Shown piece by piece: positions 55,829-64,000 of a stretch of DNA of 64,000 nt. The DNA lies in assembly GCF_002723915.1 (NCBI RefSeq), contig NZ_BEWL01000011.1, forward strand, positions 1 to 64,000, in the 5' to 3' direction. Under the pieces are notes generated by a model. It was not told the origin of the DNA and made no database searches. It worked only from the letters and a program-made list of their open reading frames with translations. The position numbers and the translations under genes are program-made. This DNA comes from Gluconobacter albidus. Its GTDB lineage: Bacteria > Pseudomonadota > Alphaproteobacteria > Acetobacterales > Acetobacteraceae. Numbering within the stretch: the stretch's first letter is position 1; each line of letters opens with the position of its first letter.

Positions 55829-57523
55829 TCATTCCTTGTTCGTAATCATGGGCAGGTTCAAGCCCTTTTCATGCGCACAGGAAACAGCAATGTCGTAGCC
55901 GGCATCAGCATGCCGCATCACGCCCGTGGCCGGATCATTCCACAGCACACGCCCCAAACGGGCTGCGGCATCCTCTGTGCCATCTGCGACAATGACCATG
56001 CCCGAATGCTGGGAGAATCCCATCCCGACACCACCGCCATGATGCAGTGATACCCAGGTCGCACCCGAAGCGGTATTGAGCAGAGCATTCAGCAACGGCC
56101 AGTCGGAAACAGCGTCCGATCCATCCCGCATGGCCTCCGTTTCACGATTGGGACTGGCCACCGACCCACTGTCCAGATGATCCCGTCCGATCACAATCGG
56201 CGCCTTCAGCTCACCCTTGGCCACCATCTCGTTAAACGCCAGACCCAGCCGGTGACGGTCCCCGAGCCCCACCCAGCAGATCCGGGACGGCAGACCCTGG
56301 AACTGGATTTTCTCCCGTGCCATATCCAGCCAGTTGTGCAGATGCTTGTCGTCCGGCAGCAGTTCCTTGACCTTCGCATCGGTCTTGTAGATGTCCTCCG
56401 GATCGCCTGACAGCGCCGCCCAGCGGAACGGACCGATCCCCCGGCAGAACAGCGGGCGGATATAGGCCGGTACAAATCCCGGAAACGCAAAGGCATCTTC
56501 CAGCCCTTCTTCCAGCGCCATCTGGCGGATGTTGTTGCCGTAATCGAAGGTCGGCACCCCCATCCGATGGAACTCTACCATTGCCTCGACCTGAAGCCGC
56601 ATGGACTCCCGCGCCGCTTTCTCAACCGCCGCCGGGTCCGTAATCCGCAGCTTCTCGGCCTTCTCCAGCGACCATCCAGCCGGGAGATATCCATTCAGCG
56701 GATCATGCGCGGATGTCTGGTCCGTCACACCATCCGGACGGATGCCACGGCGCACCAGCTCCGGGAAGACTTCAGCCGCATTGCCCAGAAGCCCCACGGA
56801 AACCGCCTCGCCCTTCGCGCAGGCCTCATGAATGATCTGCAACGCCTCATCCAGATCCTGCACCTGCCGGTCCAGATAGCCCGTCTCCAGACGCTTCTGA
56901 ATGCGCGACGGCTCACATTCCACCGCCAGCATGGACGCTCCGGCCATCACGGCGGCCAGCGGCTGCGCACCGCTCATACCCCCCAGACCACCCGTCAGAA
57001 TCCAGCGGCCCTTGAGGTCGCCACCGTAATACTGGCGCCCCATCTCAACGAACGTCTCATACGTCCCCTGAACAATCCCCTGACTTCCGATATAGATCCA
57101 GGACCCGGCCGTCATCTGGCCGTACATCATCAGCCCCGCCCGATCGAGCTCGTTGAACTTCTCCCAGGTCGCCCAGTGCGGCACGAGATTGGAATTCGCA
57201 ATCAGAACACGCGGCGCATTGGCATGCGTCCGGAACACACCAACCGGCTTGCCGGACTGAACGATCAGCGTCTCTTCATCCTCCAGCTCTCGCAGGGCTT
57301 CCACGATCCGGTCATAGCAGTCCCAGTTCCGCGCAGCCCTTCCAATCCCGCCATAAACCACAAGCTCCGACGGCTTCTCCGCGACTTCCGGATCGAGATT
57401 GTTCATCAGCATCCGCATGGCCGCTTCGGTCTGCCACGACTTCGCACTGATCTCGGAGCCATGGTCGGCACGGATCACACGATCATTCGACAGACGGGAC
57501 GACACGGAAGGAGAATTGACCAT
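55829..57523 (-). CDS. hutU: Urocanate hydratase
   Basis: Second hut step: urocanate plus water to 4-imidazolone-5-propanoate, using tightly bound NAD as electrophile. 564 residues and fully canonical: [76 protein letters not shown] with Cys416 (equivalent to the P. putida active-site Cys410), [65 protein letters not shown] 57523 follows GGAG; an upstream ATG is part of that ribosome site. It lies 47 bases downstream of a receptor gene on the same strand. Confidence 0.97.
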   Translation of the reverse strand: MVNSPSVSSRLSNDRVIRADHGSEISAKSWQTEAAMRMLMNNLDPEVAEKPSELVVYGGIGRAARNWDCYDRIVEALRELEDEETLIVQSGKPVGVFRTHANAPRVLIANSNLVPHWATWEKFNELDRAGLMMYGQMTAGSWIYIGSQGIVQGTYETFVEMGRQYYGGDLKGRWILTGGLGGMSGAQPLAAVMAGASMLAVECEPSRIQKRLETGYLDRQVQDLDEALQIIHEACAKGEAVSVGLLGNAAEVFPELVRRGIRPDGVTDQTSAHDPLNGYLPAGWSLEKAEKLRITDPAAVEKAARESMRLQVEAMVEFHRMGVPTFDYGNNIRQMALEEGLEDAFAFPGFVPAYIRPLFCRGIGPFRWAALSGDPEDIYKTDAKVKELLPDDKHLHNWLDMAREKIQFQGLPSRICWVGLGDRHRLGLAFNEMVAKGELKAPIVIGRDHLDSGSVASPNRETEAMRDGSDAVSDWPLLNALLNTASGATWVSLHHGGGVGMGFSQHSGMVIVADGTEDAAARLGRVLWNDPATGVMRHADAGYDIAVSCAHEKGLNLPMITNKE

Positions 57524-57570
57524 GAGTAAGGTCTCCATTTTCAGAAAAACAGAAAGAGGTTTGGAAAAGT

Positions 57571-59961
57571 TCAGAAGCCCGCAGCCACGGTCATCGCCGT
57601 CGTAAATCGCGGCGCGATGTAATATCCGGGGGAGCTTCCATCAATGGATGTCCCGTAAATGCCACGGGTGGTCTGGGCATTCAGCTGCGGCGACGCAATA
57701 CCGGACAGGACTTTCTCATCCGTCAGGTTGATGAACGCGACCCGGATTTCCGGATGTTTGACAAAACCGACGCTCGGCAGACGATACCCCAGAGACAGGT
57801 TGAACGTCTTGTAAGCGGGCATTTTTTCATCGTTCATAAAGGTCGAATACTGCGAGCCGGTGTATTTGAACGAGAACGTTCCGAAGAAATTCTTGTAGTC
57901 ATAGACAAGACCGAAAGATCCCTGAAACGACGGACTGCGAACCGCCGTCTTCCCTGCCGTCGGCAGATAATCGTTTCCGACCTGAATATTGTTGTCGATC
58001 GTCGCATGAAGATATTCGACAGACACATAAGGCGAAAAGCCATGAAACGGCATCAGCCCTGCTTCGAAATCCACACCGCGCGACGTCTGTCCGCCGCCGT
58101 TGATCGTCGAATAGACCGGAACGTTATTGACGTAACGCAGGCTGGACACCTGCCTGTTTGTGAAGTTGTAGTTGAACAGGGCCAGACTGGCATGAATGAT
58201 CCGGTCCTGATAGCGATATCCCAGCTCTTCGGAAATCGAATATTCAGGCTTGATCCCCGGATTGCCCTGCGTTGAAATAGCCCCACCCGAATAGGAATTG
58301 TACAGGGTGTCATCAATCGGCATCAATGTATTGGTGCTGGCATTGATGAAGACCTGATTGTGGGAATCAATCTTGTACGTCGCCGAAACGCGCGGCAGCG
58401 GCTGGAAGTTATTGGCCCCGACATGATACTGCGTGCCCGGCAGACCATTGGTCCCGGCCTTGCTCATCATCAGCGTCTTGATGCCACCCACAATCTTCAG
58501 CCGATCATTGAGAAGCGAAATCTCATCCTGCAAGTAGAGCGCATTCGTCTGCGTGACGGTATGCTCCTTCTCCGCCAGATACGGCTGACCATTGCTCATG
58601 GTCACGTTCCGCAGGCTCCAGGCCGAAGCCGGATTGCCTGAAGCATCGACCGACGAAAACGGCATCGACAGATCATCAACGCTATACTGATACCAGTATC
58701 CCAGCGTCACTTTCTGCACCCCGAACTGACGGGACAGGGACGCGTTGAACCCGCCTACGGACTGCACGCCCACGTAATCGCTTCTCACACTCCCGCCCGA
58801 CGCCTGGGCATCCGGAATGGTCACGGAAACAGGTTCCGTTCCGTAATAGTTGCCGTCAGACGACAGCGTGGAAGACGCCGGAGAATTCTGCATCGCATAC
58901 AGGAAATAAGGCGTCACATTGAGCTTCACCTTCCCCGGAAGCGTAAAGTCGGAGGGCAGACTCATCATGATCTGCTCCCATTTCCAGCGGTTCTGCCGCC
59001 AGTAATCCGAGCTTCCGGGCGTAAATGTCCCGTTCCATGCATAACTCCGTCCCGAAGTCTGCCAGTCGGCAAGCGTCGGGTTCGGATTGTACATGTAGTT
59101 CATGTCAACATACGACCCGACCAGCTTCATCCGGTCGCCGTTTGCAAATTCCTTCTTGAAGCCGAAGTCGATATGCCGGCGCATCTGCCGCCCCGGTCCG
59201 AGGGAATTCTTGGCCGTTCCGTTGGAAAACGACACATAGGCCGAAAGACCCGTATTCCCGATATCCCCAGTATCGAAACGTCCGAAGAACCGCTGAAGGT
59301 TCAGCGTGCCGTAACTGTAATCGACCAGTCCGCCCATCTTGTGAGACGGATCGCGCATCAGCGTCGTAACCTGGCCGCCCGAAGCATTGACCACAGGCGC
59401 CGTGATGGACGAAGACCCCTGCGTCAGACTGACGGAATCAATATCTTCACCATCCGCCCAGTATGTCGGATAGCCGTTATAGGTCTCGATATCGTTGACC
59501 GGCATGCCTTCCCAGACCTGCCCGATCTCGTTGCCCCCCAACCCGCGCACGCTCAGCATCGAATTGGCCGCAAAACCGTAAGGATCACTCTGGGAAAGAT
59601 TGGCACCCGGCGCCAGCGAAACAGCCTGATAGGCCGTCGTCGTCGACGCCTGCTTGTTGATATATTCCGAAGTCACGGTACTGCGCATGTCGCCGCCCGT
59701 CTGAACGGCCATCAGCCCCCCGCCCGCAATGTGCCGGACCTTGCCATACGCCCCGTCCTCACCCGCCGCATGCACGGAAATAACCTCCGGCCCCCGCGCA
59801 CTGACAGAATGAGACTTCCGCTTCACCGGTGCCCCGGCGGCATGCGCCTGCAACCGCGAACGCGCATGTGTTGCCGACGCGGCTCCAGCCAGAGAGGTCG
59901 ACGCCAGAAACGTCATGGTGGAAAGGGCTACACAAGCACGACGGCGTTTTGCGATTGGCAT
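57571..59961 (-). CDS. TonB-dependent outer-membrane receptor of the hut locus
   Basis: Outer-membrane TonB-dependent transporter of 796 residues. Signal peptide [30 protein letters not shown]; basic linker; plug ([39 protein letters not shown]); barrel ending in TMTVAAGF with the terminal Phe. The start has GCAGG 5 bases upstream. It lies just upstream of hutU on the same strand with 47 bases between, so the two are probably one operon, which makes a histidine- or urocanate-like ligand plausible. A perfect palindrome at 60009-60024 precedes it. Confidence 0.92.
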   Translation of the reverse strand: MPIAKRRRACVALSTMTFLASTSLAGAASATHARSRLQAHAAGAPVKRKSHSVSARGPEVISVHAAGEDGAYGKVRHIAGGGLMAVQTGGDMRSTVTSEYINKQASTTTAYQAVSLAPGANLSQSDPYGFAANSMLSVRGLGGNEIGQVWEGMPVNDIETYNGYPTYWADGEDIDSVSLTQGSSSITAPVVNASGGQVTTLMRDPSHKMGGLVDYSYGTLNLQRFFGRFDTGDIGNTGLSAYVSFSNGTAKNSLGPGRQMRRHIDFGFKKEFANGDRMKLVGSYVDMNYMYNPNPTLADWQTSGRSYAWNGTFTPGSSDYWRQNRWKWEQIMMSLPSDFTLPGKVKLNVTPYFLYAMQNSPASSTLSSDGNYYGTEPVSVTIPDAQASGGSVRSDYVGVQSVGGFNASLSRQFGVQKVTLGYWYQYSVDDLSMPFSSVDASGNPASAWSLRNVTMSNGQPYLAEKEHTVTQTNALYLQDEISLLNDRLKIVGGIKTLMMSKAGTNGLPGTQYHVGANNFQPLPRVSATYKIDSHNQVFINASTNTLMPIDDTLYNSYSGGAISTQGNPGIKPEYSISEELGYRYQDRIIHASLALFNYNFTNRQVSSLRYVNNVPVYSTINGGGQTSRGVDFEAGLMPFHGFSPYVSVEYLHATIDNNIQVGNDYLPTAGKTAVRSPSFQGSFGLVYDYKNFFGTFSFKYTGSQYSTFMNDEKMPAYKTFNLSLGYRLPSVGFVKHPEIRVAFINLTDEKVLSGIASPQLNAQTTRGIYGTSIDGSSPGYYIAPRFTTAMTVAAGF

Positions 59962-60410
59962 GGTACCTGCTCGGAATCATTTCGTATCGAAGTCACAATG
60001 TCATGTCTGGTTGCATATGCAACCTCCATTTTACACCGATATGACAAAGACATGTCTAAAATTCCCAAAGATCCATAAAAATAATTCCAATATACCAATG
60101 CCTTAGAAAAAAACTCGCTTCCCTCCGAAAAATTCTTTCAACCCGCTCCACACCGCCCAGCAAAAACCTTCCCACCAGCCCTCAGGAACACACAATCAGG
60201 CTCGTCGACCACACTTCTCAAAAAAGAAAAGTCATTAACTAATTGATTTAACTCATTTTTTTATAAACAGAATTTCAGAGAAAAATCCCCTTCACAAGAT
60301 TCGCAGAGACCTACCCTTTCTCCCCTGTAAAATTGTATAGGCAAATCCTCCTTGCGATGAGCGTCCCTCTTGGGCATGCTCGCCACATCTGCCCCTTCCC
60401 GAGAGCGCGC
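59962..60410. other. Intergenic region between receptor and oxygenase genes
   Basis: No gene is supported. The left part carries two palindromes, GGTTGCATATGCAACC at 60009-60024 and AGACATGTCT at 60048-60057, fitting the promoter region of the receptor-hutU operon. The right part is AT-rich with no clear coding frame up to the oxygenase start. Alternative upstream starts for the oxygenase at 60333 (TTG) and 60357 (ATG) lie in it. Confidence 0.5.
60009..60024. promoter_or_regulatory. Palindromic operator candidate before the hut receptor-hutU operon
   Basis: GGTTGCATATGCAACC is a perfect 16-base palindrome about 48 bases upstream of the receptor start. It equals the HutC form TTGTATATACAA with two symmetric substitutions (T to C, A to G), so it could be a variant HutC site; another repressor is possible. 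Confidence 0.5.
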
Positions 60411-61418
60411 ATGTCCTGGACCACGGCTGAAACCGGCGACCCCATCCCGCCCTTCGTACAGAAAGCCAGCACCAGTTCCGGGGCCCTGTCCTTTGACATG
60501 GTGGGCGGACGCAGAATCCTGCTCTTTTTCTTTGATTCTTCGACCAATCCTGCGGTCAAAAGCGTCCTCCAGCGCCTTTCCCACCATCCGGATGTCCTGA
60601 ATCGCAGAGACTGCCTGTTTCTGGGCGTCACCCTCGACAGGGCCGACACGGACGTCCTCAAAAACCGGTCCGATCTCAGATCGGTCTGTTTCCTTTACGA
60701 TACCGACCGCATCTGCCACCGGACGTTCGGAATTGCTGAAAACGCGCCACCGGGCTGGATAGAACTCGACCCGATGATGCATGTCGTCCACACGCAGCTC
60801 CACCGCCCCGGTCTGGAAGAAACGCTTTTCGCGACGTTACTCCAGAAAGCCACCGCCCCGCAGCGCAGCATGCCTGCGCCGGTCCTCATGCTGGATCACG
60901 TTCTGGAACCGGCCTTCTGTCAGGACCTGATCCGGTATCACGACACCCACAATCCCCAGCCCTCTCCCATCCTGACCTCCAATGCCGCAGGACATCCGGT
61001 CCGCACCGTCGCCCCGGATTTCAAACGCCGGCGGGACACGCCCCTGCGCGACCGGGGCATCGTCACAGCGCTGCAAAACCGCATCATCCGCCGCGTCGTC
61101 CCCGAGATTTTCCGGGCTTTCCGCTTCACGGCGACACAAATGGACAGAATGCTCGTCAGCTCCTACGACGCCACCGATAAAGGCTTTTTCGACGCCCATC
61201 GCGACAATACCGTCCCCAGTTCCGCCCACCGCCAGTTCGCCGTCTCCCTCACCCTCAATGACGACTACATGGGCGGAGAACTGATTTTCCCCGAATTCGG
61301 GCCACAGACATTCCGTCCCAATGCTGGCGGAGCCGTCGTATTTTCCTGCGCGCTCCTGCATGCCGTCCAGCCCGTTACATCCGGCCGGAGATACGCCTGC
61401 CTGCCCTTCGTCTACTAA
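60411..61418 (+). CDS. Thioredoxin-fold-like domain fused to a 2OG-Fe(II) oxygenase
   Basis: About 335 residues. Residues 1-160 look like a peroxiredoxin/AhpC-type thioredoxin fold (AETGDPIPPF, SFDMVGGRRILLFFFDSS, GVTLDRADTDVL, FLYDTDRICHRTFGI, GWIELDPMMHVV) but lack a peroxidatic Cys where expected. Residues 170-335 are a prolyl-4-hydroxylase-type oxygenase: LEPAFCQDLIRYHDTH, MLVSSYDATDKGFFDAHRDN with His263 and Asp265, distal His317 in LLHAVQP and the 2OG-binding Arg near 327 (TSGRRYA). The iron site is complete. ATG 60411 begins the family-like N-terminus; ATG 60357 is an alternative. Substrate unknown. Confidence 0.85.
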   Translation: MSWTTAETGDPIPPFVQKASTSSGALSFDMVGGRRILLFFFDSSTNPAVKSVLQRLSHHPDVLNRRDCLFLGVTLDRADTDVLKNRSDLRSVCFLYDTDRICHRTFGIAENAPPGWIELDPMMHVVHTQLHRPGLEETLFATLLQKATAPQRSMPAPVLMLDHVLEPAFCQDLIRYHDTHNPQPSPILTSNAAGHPVRTVAPDFKRRRDTPLRDRGIVTALQNRIIRRVVPEIFRAFRFTATQMDRMLVSSYDATDKGFFDAHRDNTVPSSAHRQFAVSLTLNDDYMGGELIFPEFGPQTFRPNAGGAVVFSCALLHAVQPVTSGRRYACLPFVY

Positions 61419-61426
61419 CCGGAGCG

Positions 61427-62221
61427 TTACTGCTCACCCAGCCTGACCAGAATAGGCATCATCATCGCAAAAAGCTCCGCCTGCGAGGAAATGGCACAGC
61501 GCGTATGGATCTGCTTGCGAAACACCTTCACCGTCTGCACGCTCACCCCCATCAGCCTTGCAATCGAACGGGAGGAATGCCCCCGCAAAATCAGCAAAGC
61601 CGTCTGTGACTGCCGCGCCGTCAGCACGATGCCATACGTCTTTTCAAACTGCTCGCGGAACTCCGCCATGGCATCCTGCGCATTTGCGGTCTGCGCAGCT
61701 TCAAGCCCCGACCAGTGCCGCCCCGCAAGCGCCGCTACAACAGGCTGAATGACCAGAGCCTTCTCCCACTCCGCCGCAACGAATGTCTCTCCCGAACTCG
61801 TATCCCGCCCCAGACAGATATGAATGGAAACATCCGCCGATATCCGGACCAGATACGTCATCTCATCCAGAATATGCGTATCGCGGTAATATTTCAGGTA
61901 ATAATCCGACGCGGCAAAATGATCGGGAACAATATCCTCAAGACGATACAGCCCCGAAGGCGCCCCGGCCCTGTCCACGACAAAAAACGGATCAAGCAGA
62001 TAGATCCCCGTGCAATACGCACTGTCAAAACGGGCGTGGACGCTTTTTTCCTTTGAATGGGTCAACAGACATCTCGGCCGCCCTTCCCCCCCATAGGCAA
62101 GGATCGTCAGGTTATCAATCGGAACACAGCTCTCAAACCATGCCACAAGCCGCTGCTCGAACGCAGGCGTCATCAGCGCCGAAATCACCGCACCAAGCTG
62201 CTGTTCCTGCTGACAAAACAC
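61427..62221 (-). CDS. LuxR-type HTH transcriptional regulator
   Basis: About 264 residues. The C-terminal LuxR helix-turn-helix is clear: [56 protein letters not shown]. The N-terminal 190 residues form an unrecognised sensor ([76 protein letters not shown]), not an obvious autoinducer domain. A GTG start at 62221 has AAGGGG 9 bases upstream; ATG 62278 or 62293 are alternatives. It is divergent from the aminotransferase gene, so it may regulate it. Confidence 0.85.
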   Translation of the reverse strand: MFCQQEQQLGAVISALMTPAFEQRLVAWFESCVPIDNLTILAYGGEGRPRCLLTHSKEKSVHARFDSAYCTGIYLLDPFFVVDRAGAPSGLYRLEDIVPDHFAASDYYLKYYRDTHILDEMTYLVRISADVSIHICLGRDTSSGETFVAAEWEKALVIQPVVAALAGRHWSGLEAAQTANAQDAMAEFREQFEKTYGIVLTARQSQTALLILRGHSSRSIARLMGVSVQTVKVFRKQIHTRCAISSQAELFAMMMPILVRLGEQ

Positions 62222-62326
62222 CCTTCTATACCCCTTCAGGGCAATATACGTCCCATCCACACAGACCCTACCATCACACATCAGAAGCTGCACCCCGCAC
62301 AGCCCCTATGGATGGAGGACCTGAAC

Positions 62327-63700
62327 ATGCCGCCTGCACTGCCCCACACCACCGACGACATTCTCGCGGCAGATACCCATCTCGTCCAATCCTGGGCCGA
62401 CCTCGACGGTCTGAAAAAACCCCATGCCCGCACCGCAATCGTTGCGGCAAAAGGCGCCATGGTCCGCGACAGCAACGGTCAGGACCTGATTGACGGAATT
62501 GGGGGTTTATGGTGCGTCAACGTGGGTCACGGACGCCCCGAAATCATTGACGCCATCTCCAGCCAGCTCTCGACGCTGGATTTCTATTCCACCTTCTACA
62601 CCTTCACCCACCCCACAGCCGCCGCCCTGGCCAGAAAACTGGCGGAACTGGCGCCTGGTAACCTGAACCGGGTCCATTTTTCCACTTCGGGATCGGACGC
62701 CAATGACGGCGCCGTGCGCATCCTGCATCATTATTACGAGCGTCTGGGCAAACCAGAAAAGAAACTCGTCCTGAGCCGCCACGGCGCCTATCACGGCTCG
62801 ACCTATCTCTCCATCGCAATGACCACCCCCGCTTATTCCAAAGGCTGGTCAAAAGCCGAAGGGATCGTCCATCACCTGAAAAAACCGCATTACTGGCGCG
62901 AAGGCGACGGGATGACGGAGGCGGACTTCACAGATCTGCTCATCGCCGACCTGCGCCATGAAATCGAACGCCTCGGCCCCGAAAACATCGCCTGTTTCAT
63001 TGGTGAACCCATCATGGGCGCTGGCGGCGTTATCGTTCCGCCCAAAGGATACCACCGACGCGTTCAGGACGTCTGTCGGGAATACGATATCAAGTTTGTA
63101 GCCGATGAAGTCGTCACGGCGTTCGGACGTCTCGGACATTTCTTCGCTTCCGAAGCGGTTTTCGATACCCAGCCGGACATGATCACCATCGCAAAAGGCG
63201 TCACCTCCGGCTATCAGCCCCTCGCCGCCACGATCATGACCGACGAAATCTACGACGTGGTGTCCGGCCCGGACGGCGTCTTCACCCACGGCATGACCTA
63301 TGCCGGCCATCCGGCCGCCGCTGCCGCTGGTCTGGCGAATATCGCCCTGATGGAAGCCGAACAGATCCCGGAACGGGTACGCGTCACCGGCAAGCTGTTT
63401 GAAAACACATTGCGCGCGCTGGAAGATCTCGACATCGTCGGCGAAGTCCGCGGCAGCCACTTCATGATGGGCATAGAATTCGTCAGGGACAGGACCAGCA
63501 AAGCCCTCTTCGATGCCAAGCTCAACATTGGCATGCTGGTCGCGCGCAAGGCTCAGGAAAAAGGCCTCGTCGCCCGCCCGTTGGGACATATCCTGATCCT
63601 GTCCCCCCCGCTGATCCTGTCGGAAGAGCAGATCGCCAGAATTGGAGACATCCTCCGCGCAAGCATCACGGAGGTCATGCACGACCTTTCAAAACCCTGA
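62327..63700 (+). CDS. Class III PLP aminotransferase (omega-amino acid/polyamine type)
   Basis: PLP-dependent aminotransferase of 457 residues, fold type I, subgroup II, such as putrescine/cadaverine-pyruvate, beta-alanine-pyruvate or taurine-pyruvate transaminases. Marks: [101 protein letters not shown] with the PLP-pairing Asp, [14 protein letters not shown] with the PLP Lys, and [14 protein letters not shown] 62327 has GGAGG 8 bases upstream. It is followed closely by a convergent GhrA-like gene. Amine donor not predictable. Confidence 0.92.
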   Translation: MPPALPHTTDDILAADTHLVQSWADLDGLKKPHARTAIVAAKGAMVRDSNGQDLIDGIGGLWCVNVGHGRPEIIDAISSQLSTLDFYSTFYTFTHPTAAALARKLAELAPGNLNRVHFSTSGSDANDGAVRILHHYYERLGKPEKKLVLSRHGAYHGSTYLSIAMTTPAYSKGWSKAEGIVHHLKKPHYWREGDGMTEADFTDLLIADLRHEIERLGPENIACFIGEPIMGAGGVIVPPKGYHRRVQDVCREYDIKFVADEVVTAFGRLGHFFASEAVFDTQPDMITIAKGVTSGYQPLAATIMTDEIYDVVSGPDGVFTHGMTYAGHPAAAAAGLANIALMEAEQIPERVRVTGKLFENTLRALEDLDIVGEVRGSHFMMGIEFVRDRTSKALFDAKLNIGMLVARKAQEKGLVARPLGHILILSPPLILSEEQIARIGDILRASITEVMHDLSKP

Positions 63701-63712
63701 AGGGAGGCGTTC

Positions 63713-64000
63713 TCAATATCCCCAGTCAGGGTGATAAGTCAGGGCGGGGGTCTTCCCCGCCTCGATCTCCCCGATAGCCCCGGCAACATAAGCCGCCTGC
63801 ATTTTACAGGACGCCTCCGCAGCGACATGGGGGGTCACGAAAACCTTCGGGTGCTCCCAGAAAACAGCATCCTGCGGCAGTGGCTCCTGCGCAAAGACAT
63901 CCAGCACAGCCCCCAGCATCCGCCCGCTGTCCAGAGCGGAAATCAGGTCTTCCGCCACCACCTGCTCGCCGCGCCCCACATTGATCAGACTGCCTCCCGG
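63713..64000 (-). CDS. ghrA: Glyoxylate/hydroxypyruvate reductase A-type 2-hydroxyacid dehydrogenase, C-terminal part
   Basis: Only the last 95 residues are in the window; the gene starts beyond the right edge. The reading PGGSLINVGRGEQVVAEDLISALDSGRMLGAVLDVFAQEPLPQDAVFWEHPKVFVTPHVAAEASC contains the catalytic Arg (NVGRGE), Glu (FAQEPLP) and His (TPHVAA) of the D-2-hydroxyacid dehydrogenase family, with the QEPLPxxxxFWxHP spacing typical of GhrA, which reduces glyoxylate and hydroxypyruvate. It is convergent with the aminotransferase gene, 12 bases away. Confidence 0.85.
   Translation of the reverse strand, partial: PGGSLINVGRGEQVVAEDLISALDSGRMLGAVLDVFAQEPLPQDAVFWEHPKVFVTPHVAAEASCKMQAAYVAGAIGEIEAGKTPALTYHPDWGY

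Noticed and set aside
56567-57529. 320-residue plus-strand frame opposite hutU
   Set aside because: Antisense to canonical urocanate hydratase, composition is shadow-like.

Overview
The window looks like chromosomal DNA of an acetic acid bacterium (Acetobacteraceae, Alphaproteobacteria). This is inferred from the high-GC coding style, the many TonB-dependent receptors, the style of a decayed IS5-family transposase, and sugar/yeast-associated functions. No rRNA, tRNA, CRISPR array or phage was found. Most of the window is accessory catabolism and uptake, built as cassettes: a TonB-dependent outer-membrane receptor, often with an inner-membrane MFS carrier, next to enzymes for a particular nutrient. 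There are six complete receptors in 64 kb.

Layout. (1) 1-236: start of an NCS2 nucleobase permease running off the left edge. (2) 0.65-9.4 kb: receptor plus two exported GH92 alpha-mannosidases, a likely mannan or N-glycan cassette. (3) 9.5-14.1 kb: receptor plus a Tat-exported phospholipase C, preceded by a possible Pho box. (4) 14.1-17.3 kb, minus strand: LysR regulator, exported methyltransferase-fold protein, SDR oxidoreductase and a hydroxynitrile-lyase-type manganese cupin. An IS5-family transposase relic (17.4-17.8 kb) marks the edge.

(5) 17.8-43.5 kb: a large 5-oxoproline / D-glutamate / hydantoin-type island. One arm is LysR, receptor, MFS, PxpB, PxpC, PxpA, a biotin carboxyl carrier, a biotin carboxylase and a second carrier-like protein without the biotin lysine. 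It is followed by a winged-helix regulator, HyuA/HyuB (ATP-dependent hydantoinase/oxoprolinase), a 2-hydroxyacid dehydrogenase, a DUF2848 protein and an MHS carrier. The other arm has a DUF1445 hydro-lyase, MFS, LysR, a paralogous receptor, RidA, a DUF4392 protein and a PLP serine/threonine dehydratase. DUF1445 and DUF4392 are the two halves that are fused in animal D-glutamate cyclase.

(6) 43.7-48.0 kb: a Fur-box-controlled siderophore receptor operon with two small membrane proteins and a PepSY protein. (7) 48.0-60.0 kb: a histidine/urocanate utilisation (hut) locus of hutI, hutF, hutG, hutD, hutC and hutU with an MFS carrier and its own receptor; several operator-like palindromes match the HutC type. 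Its histidine-ammonia-lyase homologue lacks exactly the Ala-Ser-Gly tripeptide that forms the MIO cofactor, so the usual first step of the pathway is in doubt. (8) 60.4-64 kb: a Cys-less thioredoxin-fold/2OG-Fe(II) oxygenase fusion, a LuxR-type regulator, a class III aminotransferase and the C-terminal end of a GhrA-type reductase.

The hut pathway ends in glutamate, and the neighbouring island handles 5-oxoproline and D-glutamate, which are cyclised or racemised forms of glutamate. The two regions may therefore form one glutamate-funnelling nitrogen and carbon salvage zone. That link is inference.
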